From Sphaerisporangium fuscum (lineage in GTDB: Bacteria; Actinomycetota; Actinomycetes; Streptosporangiales; Streptosporangiaceae): DNA of 64,000 nt. The stretch is from positions 84,437 to 148,436 of the forward strand of contig NZ_JAHDTF010000028.1 in the NCBI RefSeq assembly GCF_018531465.1, given 5' to 3'. The notes beneath the pieces were generated by a model. It did no database searches. It was not told the DNA's origin and was given only the letters and a program-made list of their open reading frames with translations. A program made the translations under genes and the position numbers. Positions within the stretch are counted from its first letter, which is position 1. Each line of letters begins with the position of its first letter. Shown here piece by piece: positions 16,813 through 25,061 of this stretch.

Positions 16813-17778
16813 TCAGACTCGCCTCGTCCCTTCACGGGCGAAGTTCGGTTCCGCCGCTTCCAATCGCGGTACCGAGATGCCCAATCGTCGTGCTTCGGCC
16901 AGGGTGTCCCGGCAGATCTCACGCGGCTCCTCGGCGTCGGGGTCGGAGTGCGCCGCGAAATTCACGCGCACGGGCGCGACATGAGCGGTCAGCCAGGCGA
17001 GGACGAGGGCCGTCAGCCAGGTGGGCGCACGGAACGGCAGCACACCGGCCCGGTGACGTCGCAAGTCAACGCCGCGCGCCTCGAGGAGCGGCAGCAGCTC
17101 GCGGCCGGCCAGCAGCCCCTCGCGCAGGTCGCCCGTCGCCCCGGCCAGTTCGGACAGGGAACCCCGCCGCAGGCCCTGTGAGAACAGGCAGGCATCCGAC
17201 ACGAAATGGACCCACAGCCAGCCGCGGAAGTCAGGCTGCTCCTTGAGCCGGAGCCCGGCCTCGCGAAACGCCTGGCGCACGGCGCGCTCCCGGTCGGTCG
17301 GGGGCCGGCCGAGGGTGCCGAAGATGACCGACGGCAGCAGCGCCCCACGGAGCACGCCGTCCGCGCCGAATCCGCCACCGGCCTGGGGAAAGCCCCAGGC
17401 GATCTGGTCGACAGGGAGTGCGCCGATCGCGGCCAGCGGCTCGGTCCAGATGTTGCCGAAGACCAGCACCGTGGCCTGGCCGACACGGGGGGACAGGAAG
17501 GCCGTCGCCTCCGCGAGGCGGTGGTGCGGCACGCTGAGCACGATCAGGTCGAAGTCGTGGTCCGGCTCCAGCGCCTCGCGGTAGCGCACCGGCCACTTCT
17601 CGACGACGCGCTGCCCCCACACCCGGCGCCGCGTATCGATCAGGTCGAGGTCCACCGCGTCTCCGTACGTCGCCGCGCGCCCCGGCCGGACGTAGAACTC
17701 GATGTCATGTCCCGCCTGTTGCAGGGCCCAGCCGTAGACGGTGGCGATCACGCCTCGGCCGAACATAAGGATCTTCAC
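16813..17778 (-). CDS. Ketopantoate reductase-like (ApbA/PanE) oxidoreductase
   Basis: A 321-aa NADPH-dependent 2-oxoacid reductase-like protein. The N-terminal Rossmann nucleotide motif MFGRGVIATVYGWAL, then VRPGR, marks NADPH binding. The C-terminal all-helical ApbA_C domain covers about 180-300. GRG replaces the more usual GAG in the glycine loop. Its divergent neighbour is a TetR regulator, and the gap carries two identical-type operators. A role in regulated stress or secondary metabolism is more likely than pantothenate synthesis, because no pan genes are nearby. Confidence 0.82.
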   Translation of the reverse strand: MKILMFGRGVIATVYGWALQQAGHDIEFYVRPGRAATYGDAVDLDLIDTRRRVWGQRVVEKWPVRYREALEPDHDFDLIVLSVPHHRLAEATAFLSPRVGQATVLVFGNIWTEPLAAIGALPVDQIAWGFPQAGGGFGADGVLRGALLPSVIFGTLGRPPTDRERAVRQAFREAGLRLKEQPDFRGWLWVHFVSDACLFSQGLRRGSLSELAGATGDLREGLLAGRELLPLLEARGVDLRRHRAGVLPFRAPTWLTALVLAWLTAHVAPVRVNFAAHSDPDAEEPREICRDTLAEARRLGISVPRLEAAEPNFAREGTRRV

Positions 17779-17805
17779 GCTGCACCTCGTGGGGTACGAT
17801 CGATC

Positions 17806-17848
17806 TGGAGACCATCTCCACTTTTCGAAAATATGGAGACCGTCTCCA
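17806..17848. promoter_or_regulatory. Twin TetR operators TGGAGA-N3-TCTCCA
   Basis: Two perfect copies of the palindrome (17806-17820 and 17834-17848, centres 28 bp apart) lie between the divergent reductase and tetR genes and bracket an AT-rich promoter-like core (TTTTCGAAAATA). Positioning and symmetry strongly suggest binding by the adjacent TetR protein. Confidence 0.65.
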
Positions 17849-17870
17849 TTTTGTCAACGCGAGGTAGCGC

Positions 17871-18440
17871 ATGACCGCCGACAAGCCGCTGCGGGCCGAC
17901 GCCCGACGCAACCGCGATGCCCTGATCGCCAAGGCGCGAGAGGTCTTCGACGCCGGCGACTTCTTCGACCTGCGCTTCGATGACTTCGCCCGCCTGGCCG
18001 GGGTGGGCACCGGCACGCTGTACCGGCACTTCCCCACCCGGGAGGCACTGGCCGAGGCGGTCTACCACGGGGAAGTCGCCGAGCTGTGCGACCGCGCCCG
18101 CCGGCTACAGGCCACGCTGCCCGCGGCGGAGGCTTTGGCGACCTTCCTGCGCGGCATGGTCGACCACATAGATGCCCACGAGGGCCTGGCCCGGACGCTG
18201 GCCACGCTCATGGCCGATCGCTCGGGTGTCCTCGCCGAGGGCAGCCGGGCGCTGGAGCAGGCTGTGACCGACCTGGTGGCCGCCGCCGTGCGGGACGGCG
18301 CCGTTCGCGACGACGTGGGCGCCGGTGCCGTGATGATGGCGCTGCACGGCATCGGTGCCGCCCATGACCGCCCCGGTTGGCGGGCCGAGGCCGACGATGT
18401 CATCACCCTCGTGCTGGACGGGCTGCGCCGCCCGCTATGA
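17871..18440 (+). CDS. TetR-family transcriptional regulator
   Basis: A 189-aa regulator. The helix-turn-helix is at about 30-70 (LRFDDFARLAGVGTGTLYRHFPTREALAEAVY), close to the consensus TetR recognition helix. The C-terminal domain is rich in Ala/Leu helices and would form the ligand pocket. The ATG at 17871 lies 22 bp from the second TGGAGA-N3-TCTCCA site, so autorepression is likely. It is divergent from the ApbA-type reductase, its probable target. Confidence 0.9.
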   Translation: MTADKPLRADARRNRDALIAKAREVFDAGDFFDLRFDDFARLAGVGTGTLYRHFPTREALAEAVYHGEVAELCDRARRLQATLPAAEALATFLRGMVDHIDAHEGLARTLATLMADRSGVLAEGSRALEQAVTDLVAAAVRDGAVRDDVGAGAVMMALHGIGAAHDRPGWRAEADDVITLVLDGLRRPL

Positions 18441-18671
18441 CAAGGTGCGCACGAGGTCGCATGCCGCGAGTGAAGGATCCGGTCAGTGGTACGGCGGCGA
18501 CGATGCGGCCCGGGGTGGTCAACCGGCTGATGCCAGGGTCAAGGTCTCCGTCGGCGTCGTCCACAAGACAGCCGCCGGACCGAGACCGCCGCGGCCGCCG
18601 CGAACGACCCCCGCTGACCAGCACCTCATCGGCTGACCGGGGCTCTACCGGCCATCCCGCGACCACCCGCG

Positions 18672-18878
18672 TCAGAACGGCCGGTCACGATAAGAGGCGT
18701 CCAGGTTGGTCCCGCGCGGCGCGAGCTCGTCCCCCAAGAACACCAGCAGCTCCTTGACGCTGCCGGCGGCCAGGTCGGGCCTGTAGATGACCGAAGTGCC
18801 GCCGGTCTTCATCCCCGCCACCGTCAGCCGCAGCTTGGGCCGGTCCTGCCCCCGCTCGGGTCGTGTGACCAGCTCCAA
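18672..18878 (-). CDS. Small hypothetical protein
   Basis: A 68-aa frame with protein-like sequence: PKLRLTVAGMKTGGTSVIYRPDL, then SVKELLVFLGDELAPRGTNLD. It has no cysteine motif, signal or membrane segment. I do not recognise a family. It lies 47 bp beyond the stop of the FAD monooxygenase on the same strand and could be co-transcribed, or it may be the surviving end of a longer gene. The ribosome-binding site is unclear. Confidence 0.35.
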   Translation of the reverse strand: MELVTRPERGQDRPKLRLTVAGMKTGGTSVIYRPDLAAGSVKELLVFLGDELAPRGTNLDASYRDRPF

Positions 18879-18925
18879 AGCAACTTCGCGGCCGGCCCGA
18901 GCATCGGGCGCAGAGGCGGGACCCT

Positions 18926-19963
18926 TCAGGCGGGCAGGAGACGCATGAGAAGGTTACGTGGTCCTGCGAGGTGATGGCCGGCCAGGCCGGTCATGCGGCG
19001 CGACATCGTCACGATGCGCTGGGCGGGTTTCCTGCGTCGGAGGTCGTAGACGTGCAGCCCGGACCCCACATCTCCGGCGGTCTGCAGGCAGTCGGTGAGC
19101 GCGGCCGCGTCCAGCAGCGCCTGACACGCGCCTTGTCCGAGTGAGGGTGTCATGGCGTGCGCCGCGTCGCCGACCAGAGCGACGTTGCCTGCCACGAACG
19201 ATTCCAGGTGGGGCGACAGGTCGTAGATCTCGTGCCGCAGCACCGCATCCTCGTCGGCTTCGGCGAGAATGCGCGGGATCGGGTCGTGCCAGCCCGCGTA
19301 GCGGGCGCGCAGATCGTCAAGGGTCTCGCGGTGGCCCTCAGGGGTGGACACGGCGGCGTACCAGTTGGTGGAGCCAGGCTCTTGCGGGGTGATGCCGAAC
19401 ACCTGGCCGGGCCCCCACGTCTCGCCGTGCTCGGGCGGCTCGAATCCGGCGACGCCCCGCCAGGCCACGATCCCGGTATAGCGAGGCCGGGTAGCGGTGC
19501 CGAAGTAGGCGGGGCGCACCACGCTGCGCAGTCCGTCCGCCCCCACCACGAGGTCGTAGTCCTTGCATAGCGACTCCGGGTCGGTGATATCTGTCCCGGT
19601 CACGATCGCGGTATCTCCCATGGCGCCGAGCAGCAGCCCCATCAGTGAGATTCGGGACAGCATCAAGACCGGTGTGCCACCCTTGCGCTCGATGCGTTCC
19701 AGTGGCAGGTCGGCGATCCGGCGGCCGTCAGGCGTGCGGATCCGGGCCTTACGGTAGGGAACCGTACGGTGGCGTAGTTCCTCGCCGAGGCCGAGTCGCG
19801 CGAGCGCGGCCTGTGCGTCGGGACGTAGGCCGAGGGCGGTGCCCTCAGGTCTGATCTGCGGCCGGCGTTCGAGCACGGTTACCTCCCAGCCGATGCTGCG
19901 CAGCCCGATGGCGGTGGCCAGTCCACCGATGCCGGCACCGACGACGGCCGCGGTTCCATTCAT
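18926..19963 (-). CDS. FAD-dependent aromatic-type monooxygenase
   Basis: A 345-aa class A flavin monooxygenase. It shows GAGIGGLATAIGL near the N-terminus (FAD ADP binding), the DG motif region VVGADGLRSVVRP, and GDAAHAMTPSLGQGACQALLDAA (FAD ribityl binding). The ATG at 19963 has AAGGAG 7 nt upstream; an earlier in-frame start at 20296 would read through the divergent tetR gene. It would insert one oxygen into an aromatic or polyketide-like substrate with NAD(P)H. It is divergent from a TetR gene across a 36-bp palindrome, so it is probably induced by its substrate. Confidence 0.9.
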   Translation of the reverse strand: MNGTAAVVGAGIGGLATAIGLRSIGWEVTVLERRPQIRPEGTALGLRPDAQAALARLGLGEELRHRTVPYRKARIRTPDGRRIADLPLERIERKGGTPVLMLSRISLMGLLLGAMGDTAIVTGTDITDPESLCKDYDLVVGADGLRSVVRPAYFGTATRPRYTGIVAWRGVAGFEPPEHGETWGPGQVFGITPQEPGSTNWYAAVSTPEGHRETLDDLRARYAGWHDPIPRILAEADEDAVLRHEIYDLSPHLESFVAGNVALVGDAAHAMTPSLGQGACQALLDAAALTDCLQTAGDVGSGLHVYDLRRRKPAQRIVTMSRRMTGLAGHHLAGPRNLLMRLLPA

Positions 19964-19980
19964 GTCGCATCTCCTTCTCC

Positions 19981-20016
19981 GTTCACCGCAGCTGTGGTAC
20001 CACTGTTGTGGTGAAC
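19981..20016. promoter_or_regulatory. 36-bp near-perfect palindromic operator
   Basis: Outer arms GTTCACC/GGTGAAC and a perfect core GTGGTACCAC (19994-20003) form a palindrome pairing at 30 of 36 positions, centred between the divergent monooxygenase and tetR starts. The length could hold two TetR dimers. It is the probable shared operator. Confidence 0.65.
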
Positions 20017-20040
20017 GGCGCAAGCCGCGATAATGAGGCC

Positions 20041-20628
20041 ATGGCGGAGAACCGAGACCGGCGCGACCAGCTGCGTGACGCAGCGATCGAAGTGCTGGCC
20101 CATCAGGGCGGCAGGGGACTGACCCACAGAGCCGTGGATCGCCAAGCAGGACTGCCGGAGGGCACGGCCAAGAACTACTTCGCCAGCCGCGACGCGCTGC
20201 TGCAAGCCGCCGCCGAGCGGTGCGTCGAGCGATACTGGGCCGACTTGAAACGAGCGCAGGCAAGCCGGATCGAGGGACGCGACGGACTCGTCGCACTGAT
20301 GAGAGACCTGCTCGCTCGTGCGCTCACGGCCAACAGATCCAGAGTGCTGGCCTACCTCGAGTTGCACGCGGAGGCCGCACGCAGGCCGAGCCTGCAGCAG
20401 ACGCTGGCCGAGCTCACCAAGGCCGACCTGGAGTTGCACCTGGAGTCCCAACGGGCGGCAGGCCTACCCGCGACGCAGACGGCCGCCGCCACGGTGACCA
20501 TGTGCGTCAACACGGCCTTGACCTACCTGCTCACTCAGACTCCTCAGACGCTCAAGGCCTACGGTCTGGACGACCTCGACACCTTCCTGCGCGACCTCAT
20601 TGACACCGCTTATCCCCTGAAGCGGTAA
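20041..20628 (+). CDS. TetR-family transcriptional regulator
   Basis: A 195-aa regulator from the ATG at 20041; an upstream GTG at 20008 would lie inside the palindromic operator and is less likely. The helix-turn-helix reads GLTHRAVDRQAGLPEGTAKNYFASRDALLQAAA at about 28-62, of the TetR subgroup with NYF in place of the common YYHF. The C-terminal domain is all-helical with one CVN cysteine. It is divergent from the FAD monooxygenase and is its probable repressor. Confidence 0.9.
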   Translation: MAENRDRRDQLRDAAIEVLAHQGGRGLTHRAVDRQAGLPEGTAKNYFASRDALLQAAAERCVERYWADLKRAQASRIEGRDGLVALMRDLLARALTANRSRVLAYLELHAEAARRPSLQQTLAELTKADLELHLESQRAAGLPATQTAAATVTMCVNTALTYLLTQTPQTLKAYGLDDLDTFLRDLIDTAYPLKR

Positions 20629-20686
20629 TGGCGGGCCCGGAGGTCGATCGCTTCGCGGACGGGGGCGGCGGCTGTTCCTGGGTTCC

Positions 20687-20881
20687 TCAACCCCGAATGA
20701 CCTTCACGCCGTCGAACCGGGCCGGGTCGTTGACCAGCACCCGCTTGCCCTCGGCCAACACGGCGTCGTTCGCGGTGCTCCACGCGATCGCCGGCGCCTC
20801 GGCGATCCGGGCCACGGTCAGGTGCTGCACCTCGATCGCCTCCAGTGCCGATCGAGGAGGTACCGCTCGAGTGCCGTTCAC
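20687..20881 (-). pseudogene. ISL3-family transposase fragment
   Basis: About 45 residues read EAIEVQHLTVARIAEAPAIAW and NDAVLAEGKRVLVNDPARFDGVKVI, which matches the segment just before the first catalytic Asp of ISL3-type transposases (...DDPxRFDGVxVIGVDEH...). The frame stops two codons after KVI, before the DDE core, and nothing upstream encodes the zinc-binding N-terminal part. It is a short relic of an insertion element. Confidence 0.6.
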
Positions 20882-20897
20882 TCTCGTGATGTGCTGG

Positions 20898-20917
20898 ACC
20901 TCAACTATGGTTAAGGT
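20898..20917. promoter_or_regulatory. SoxR/MerR-type operator-like site
   Basis: CCTCAA-N6-TTAAGG (within ACCTCAAC-TATG-GTTAAGGT) matches the known SoxR box CCTCAA-N6-TTGAGG at 11 of 12 positions. It lies 15 bp upstream of the F420-dependent oxidoreductase start. No soxR gene is in the window, so the regulator would act in trans. Confidence 0.45.
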
Positions 20918-20931
20918 TGCATGCTTGCGGC

Positions 20932-21372
20932 ATGGTCTTCACTGATAACGAGTACACCTACCTATCCGAACACCCGTTGGGGCGGCTGGCGACGATCGGG
21001 CCGGACGGAGCGCCGCAGGTCCACCCCGTGGCCCTCTGGCTGGACGAGGCGGCCGGGACCATCGACATCGGCGGCCCGGCCCTGGCCAGGAGTCAGAAGT
21101 TCCGCAACGTCCAAGCCGACCCGCGAGTCTCCCTCGTCGTGGACGACCAGGCCGAGACGCCCAATGCCATCGGCCAGACCGGCCGGGGTATCGAGATTCG
21201 CGGGCAGGCTGAGATCGTGACGCTCGACCCGCCGCTGATCGCGGCGTTCACCAAGGAAACGCTCCGCATCCACCCGCACCGGATCATCACCTGGAACATC
21301 GGCCAGTTCGCCTCCTCACCCGGACGGCCTTCGCACCTGCAGGGCTACAGCTCCCGCAACGTGTCCAGGTGA
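20932..21372 (+). CDS. PPOX-class (F420-dependent type) oxidoreductase
   Basis: A 146-aa split-barrel flavin/deazaflavin-binding protein: YLSEHPLGRLATIGPDGAPQVHPVALWLDEA is the standard N-terminal strand pair, followed by ARSQKFRNVQADPRVSLVVDD and a C-terminal RIITWNIG. Such actinobacterial proteins often bind F420 and reduce quinones or other small molecules. The ATG at 20932 was chosen over one at 20917, which falls at the edge of the SoxR-like site. The operator suggests redox-linked induction. Confidence 0.85.
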   Translation: MVFTDNEYTYLSEHPLGRLATIGPDGAPQVHPVALWLDEAAGTIDIGGPALARSQKFRNVQADPRVSLVVDDQAETPNAIGQTGRGIEIRGQAEIVTLDPPLIAAFTKETLRIHPHRIITWNIGQFASSPGRPSHLQGYSSRNVSR

Positions 21373-21443
21373 GGTGGCCCGGGCCCGTTCTTCGCGTACG
21401 CGCCCGGGGGGGAAACGATGACAGGCGACCCCGCGTCCGCTTA

Positions 21444-21466
21444 TAGTGCGGTTGGCACTAGTGCGG
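21444..21466. promoter_or_regulatory. Inverted and direct repeat before padR
   Basis: TAGTGC-GGTTG-GCACTA is a perfect 6-bp inverted repeat, and TAGTGCGG recurs directly at 21459-21466. It lies 17 bp upstream of the padR start and is a likely autoregulatory site. Confidence 0.5.
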
Positions 21467-21482
21467 ATGGCAAGGTGAGGTC

Positions 21483-22097
21483 ATGGGAGCCGATCTGGTG
21501 GGGTTGACGGTTCTGGCGCTGCTCGCCGAGAGGGACCGGCACCCCTACGAGATGCGCCTGCTCATCCGGCAGCGGCGCAAGGACTACGCCATGGGCTCGC
21601 CGCGCAGCCTCTACCGGGCGGTCGAGCGGCTGGAGCGGGCGGGGCTGATCGAGGAGGCGGAGACCGGCCGGGAAGGCCGGCGGCCGGAGCGCACGGTCTA
21701 CCGGATCACCTCGGAGGGTTTCGAGTCCTTCCAGGACCAGCTCGGCGAGTTGGTGTCGGTGCCGCTGGAGGACCATCCCGTGTTCACGGCCGCCGTCGGG
21801 CTTCTGGCCCAGCTCCCTCCGGCGGCGGCCGCCGCGGCGCTGCGCACCCGGGTGGTGCTGCTGGAAGGATCGATCGCCGAGCTGGAGGCGCAGCGGGCCG
21901 GGCTGGGACGGCGGCTGCACCGCCTGCTGCTGCTCGAACTGGAGTACCTGCTCGCGCTCCGGCGGACCGAGCTGGCCTGGGTGCGACAGCTGGCCGACGA
22001 CATCACCGGCGGAGCGCTCACCTGGGACGCCGAGGCGGTCAGGGCCGACCCCGGCCTGCTCGTCACCCCGGAGGCCGACCAGGGGGTTCTCCCATGA
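21483..22097 (+). CDS. PadR-family transcriptional regulator
   Basis: A 204-aa winged-helix regulator. The N-terminal PadR domain is LTVLALLAERDRHPYEMRLLIRQRRKDYAMGSPRSLYRAVERLERAGLIEEAE, with the wing containing RPERTVYRITSEG. The C-terminal part is a helical, possibly coiled-coil dimerisation region (about 105-175). It precedes a FAD monooxygenase by 165 bp on the same strand, but a strong hairpin follows its stop, so the monooxygenase probably has its own promoter. Regulation of that gene is plausible. Confidence 0.88.
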   Translation: MGADLVGLTVLALLAERDRHPYEMRLLIRQRRKDYAMGSPRSLYRAVERLERAGLIEEAETGREGRRPERTVYRITSEGFESFQDQLGELVSVPLEDHPVFTAAVGLLAQLPPAAAAAALRTRVVLLEGSIAELEAQRAGLGRRLHRLLLLELEYLLALRRTELAWVRQLADDITGGALTWDAEAVRADPGLLVTPEADQGVLP

Positions 22098-22107
22098 GCT
22101 GAGCGAA

Positions 22108-22145
22108 GGCCCCGGCCGGTGTGCGCCAACACGCCCGCCGGGGCC
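22108..22145 (+). terminator. Terminator hairpin after padR
   Basis: A perfect 9-bp GC stem GGCCCCGGC/GCCGGGGCC with a further inner GTGT/ACAC pairing starts 10 nt after the padR stop. There is no T-run, consistent with many actinomycete terminators. Confidence 0.6.
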
Positions 22146-22262
22146 AGATCCGAGCCGGTCCTCACGCGAGCGCGAGCCGGTGCCTCAGATGCGCGAGTCA
22201 AGGCTACCGGTGAGCTCCACGAGGACGTACCTACCGACCGTTACGTCTGACGAGGATGCACC

Positions 22263-23471
22263 ATGCCTGTGAACGTGCTGATCATCGGTGCCGGCATCGG
22301 CGGCCTGGCGCTGGCCCAGGGGCTGCGCCGGGCCGGCGTGCCCGCCATCGTGTACGAGCGGGACCGCGGCCCCGCCGACCGCCCCCAGGGGTACCGGCTG
22401 CACCTGAACCCCACCGGCGTCCAGGCTCTGCGCGAGTGCCTGGCGCCGGACGTGTTCGAGGTGTTCCAGGCCGCTTGCGGGCGGCCCGCCCGCACCATGA
22501 CCTTCTACACCGAGACCCTGCGCCGGCTGCTCACCGTCGAGGTCTCGGTCACCGGCCACCGTTCGGTCGGCCGGGACACCTTCCGCGGCGCCCTCCTCAC
22601 CGGCCTGGAGGGATCCATCCGCTTCGGCAAGACCTGCACCGGCTACCGCCGCGACCCGGACGGTACGGTGACCGCGCTGTTCGCCGACGGCACCACGGCC
22701 ACCGGGGACGTGCTGGTGGCCGCCGACGGCACCGGTTCGGTGATCCGCCGGCAGTACCTGCCGCACGCCGAACGCCTGGACACCGGCATGCGGACGATCG
22801 CCGGCCGCCTCCCGCTCACCACGCGTGTCCGCGCGCTGCTGCCCGGCTCGCTCTCCACCGGTCCCGTCACGATCACCGCACCCGGCGGGATGGGGATGTT
22901 CCTGGCCCTGCAGGAGTTCCAGCGGAGCGCCGCGGACGACTTCGTCAGCTGGGGCCTGGGGGCCCGCGCCACCACCACGGGCGAGCTGTCGGGCCTGTCC
23001 GGCGAGCGGCTCCGCGCTCTCGTCGCCGAGCTGACCGCCGGATGGCACACGGATCTGCGTGCCCTCGTCCACCAGACCGACACGGCGGCGGTGACCGCGA
23101 CGGCCATCCGCAGCTCGGTGCCGGTCCCGGCGTGGACGCCCGGCCCGGTCACCCTGCTGGGTGACGCCATCCATGCCATGACCCCGGCACGCGGCATCGG
23201 CGCCAACACGGCCCTGCGGGACGCCGCGCTGCTCGCCCGCCTGCTGGCCGCGGTCGCGCGCGGGGAGCGTCCCCTGCTGGAGGCCGTCGGCGAGTACGAG
23301 GCGCTGATGACGGAGTACGGCTTCGCCGCCGTCCGGGCGTCGCTCGCCGAGCTCAAACGCCAGACTGCGCTGGACGGCCGCGCCGCACTCGCGCTGACCA
23401 GGGCGGCGTTGCGTCTGATGGACGCGGTGCCCCCGCTCAAGCGGCGCGTCTTCGCCGACTTGGGCGAGTAG
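22263..23471 (+). CDS. FAD-dependent monooxygenase
   Basis: A 402-aa class A flavoprotein hydroxylase. Motifs are GAGIGGLALAQGL (FAD), the DG region VLVAADGTGSVIRRQYLP, and LLGDAIHAMTPARGIGANTALRDAA (second FAD motif). The shape fits the group that hydroxylates aromatic polyketides or antibiotics such as rifampicin or tetracyclines, but the substrate cannot be assigned. The ATG at 22263 is near GAGGA. It lies downstream of padR and directly upstream of an SDR remnant that starts in the same frame after its stop codon. Confidence 0.9.
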   Translation: MPVNVLIIGAGIGGLALAQGLRRAGVPAIVYERDRGPADRPQGYRLHLNPTGVQALRECLAPDVFEVFQAACGRPARTMTFYTETLRRLLTVEVSVTGHRSVGRDTFRGALLTGLEGSIRFGKTCTGYRRDPDGTVTALFADGTTATGDVLVAADGTGSVIRRQYLPHAERLDTGMRTIAGRLPLTTRVRALLPGSLSTGPVTITAPGGMGMFLALQEFQRSAADDFVSWGLGARATTTGELSGLSGERLRALVAELTAGWHTDLRALVHQTDTAAVTATAIRSSVPVPAWTPGPVTLLGDAIHAMTPARGIGANTALRDAALLARLLAAVARGERPLLEAVGEYEALMTEYGFAAVRASLAELKRQTALDGRAALALTRAALRLMDAVPPLKRRVFADLGE

Positions 23472-23474
23472 GGG

Positions 23475-23665
23475 CGGCACGGCGCGACGGGCGGCATCGG
23501 CCGCCAGATCGTGGGTGAAGGGCTGCGCCGCGGCCACGACATCACCGCCTGCGGCCGGCGTGCGGCGGCCCTTCAGGATCTCGTCACCAGGAGCCGCAGC
23601 GACCTCCACCGGTCACCGGCCGGGCTGATCGCGACGCCCGGAACCCGGACATCGTTCGCCGGGCG
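23475..23665 (+). pseudogene. NAD(P)H-binding (atypical SDR) oxidoreductase fragment
   Basis: In the frame following the monooxygenase stop codon, the sequence reads GATGGIGRQIVGEGLRRGHDITACGRR. This is the dinucleotide-binding N-terminus of NmrA/BLVRB-like oxidoreductases. It is followed by a short stretch SPAGLIATPGTRT resembling the later SP-x-x-L-x-x-PG-x-RTG loop. The ~100 residues normally between them are missing, and there is no start codon. It is the relic of a second gene in this operon. Confidence 0.55.
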
Positions 23666-23792
23666 GTGGCGCCCCTCTCCCGGCTGCTTCTGGCTGAGGC
23701 AGGTCGGTGATTCGCCGCCAGGTCGGTTCCCTGAGGCGGAAAGGGCCGGCGGGGGTCAGCGCCCGGCACGACCGGCCGTGCGGACGCGATGA

Positions 23793-24248
23793 TCAGGGGG
23801 TGGGGCGCCGGCGATGTTCGAGGAGCTGGTCGAGCTGCGTCTCGAACCAGGCGAAGGCGTCACGCATCTCGATGAGGCGGTGGTCCGCGCGGTCTCCGGC
23901 GGAGGCGACGCCCTGGTCGGCGATCTGCCGCAGGCGGCCGAGAGCGCGGAGTTTGGCTTCCAGGGGCGCCTGCCAGCTGCCGGAGGCCAGGCGGTAGTAG
24001 ATGCGGCGGTCACCCGGCCGCGAGACGCGCTCCAGCATGCCGGCGGTGATGAGCTGCCTGGTGCCGGTGCTGACCGCTCCGGCCGACAGGCGCAGCCCGT
24101 GCTGGATCTGCTCGGCGGATTGCTCGGGCGGGTCGCAGACCATCATCCAGGCGGCGATCCGCATCATGGCGCGGGGGATGCCCATCTCCGGTCCGAGAGC
24201 GCCGAGTTCTTCGATGAAGGCGGACTGCCATCCGGGGTGTTCGGTCAT
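23793..24248 (-). CDS. MarR/GbsR-like winged-helix regulator
   Basis: A 151-aa regulator. IPRAMMRIAAWMMVCDPPEQSAEQIQHGLRLSAGAVSTGTRQLITAGMLERVSRPGDRRIYYRLA is a GbsR/MarR-type winged helix, and a C-terminal helical tail (ALGRLRQIADQ...MRDAFAWFETQLDQLLEHRR) would mediate dimerisation. This architecture is common for regulators of efflux pumps or small catabolic genes. It sits downstream of a broken amidohydrolase on the opposite side of the gap from the SDR relic; its original target may be among the decayed genes. Confidence 0.85.
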   Translation of the reverse strand: MTEHPGWQSAFIEELGALGPEMGIPRAMMRIAAWMMVCDPPEQSAEQIQHGLRLSAGAVSTGTRQLITAGMLERVSRPGDRRIYYRLASGSWQAPLEAKLRALGRLRQIADQGVASAGDRADHRLIEMRDAFAWFETQLDQLLEHRRRPTP

Positions 24249-24273
24249 GCGCGTGCCTCTGTGGTCGGGCGTT

Positions 24274-25061
24274 CTACGCCAGGGTGGGGAAGAGGGCCAG
24301 GGCGCTGTCCCGTTCGATCGCCGTCCTGTCGGCGTGGGTGAAGCCCTCGTAGTCGCGGATGCCGGCGATGGTGGCCGGGACGGCGGCCTCGGTGGCGAAT
24401 ACGTAGTCGCTGCCGAAAAGGATGTGAGAGCTGTCGGCCACGGTGAGCAGGGAGGCGAAGGCGTGCGGAGACGCCGACAGCGCGGTGTCGTAGTAGAAGT
24501 TCCCCAGGAAGTGATCGGGCCCTTCGGGGAGGACGTTCTTCTTGAACCGCAGGTAGTAGCTGAGTTGGTCGGGCATCTTCTCCTCCAGTCTGCGGGAGGC
24601 AGAGAATATCTTGCCCATGCCGTCCGCGACGATCGGGAGCGGCCCTTTCAGGTCCGCCAGCATGGCGGCGGTGACGCCGACCCGGGCCGCCATGTAAGGG
24701 ACCGCACCGCCCGCGTGCGCGAGGACGAACCGGATGCGCGGGTAGTTCTTCGTGACGCCGTTCACCATCAGGGAGAAGGCGGTTCGTGTGGTGTCGAAGC
24801 AGACGTCGAGCATCGCCTCGGGCAGCCCCAGGTGGGAGTACTCCTGTCCCGGGGGTGACTGGGGATGGACGAACACCACGGCCCGGCGTCGGTCCAGCTC
24901 GGCGAAGAGCGGGCGGAACCGGGGGTCTCCGAGGTAGTACCGGCGTTCCACTTCGGTAACTGCACGCCCAGGCCCTCGCTGACTCCGAGTTTGGACAGGG
25001 CTCGGGTGTACTCCTTGGGGACGATGTGGTGGTGTACGTCGATCAGTCCCGGTTCCGCCAT
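24274..25061 (-). pseudogene. Amidohydrolase_2 gene broken by internal deletion and frameshift
   Basis: From the ATG at 25061 the product begins MAEPGLIDVHHHIVPKEYTRAL with the metal-binding HxH (H10/H12) but leaves frame after QLPKWN at about 24945. A second frame then continues RYYLGDPRFRPLFAELDRR, VVFVHPQSP, VLAHAGG and LFGSDYVFATEAA to 24274, which is the rest of a TIM-barrel amidohydrolase. About 80-100 residues between the two parts are absent compared with the usual ~330-aa family length. All the later metal ligands are still readable, so the break is recent. Confidence 0.78.
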
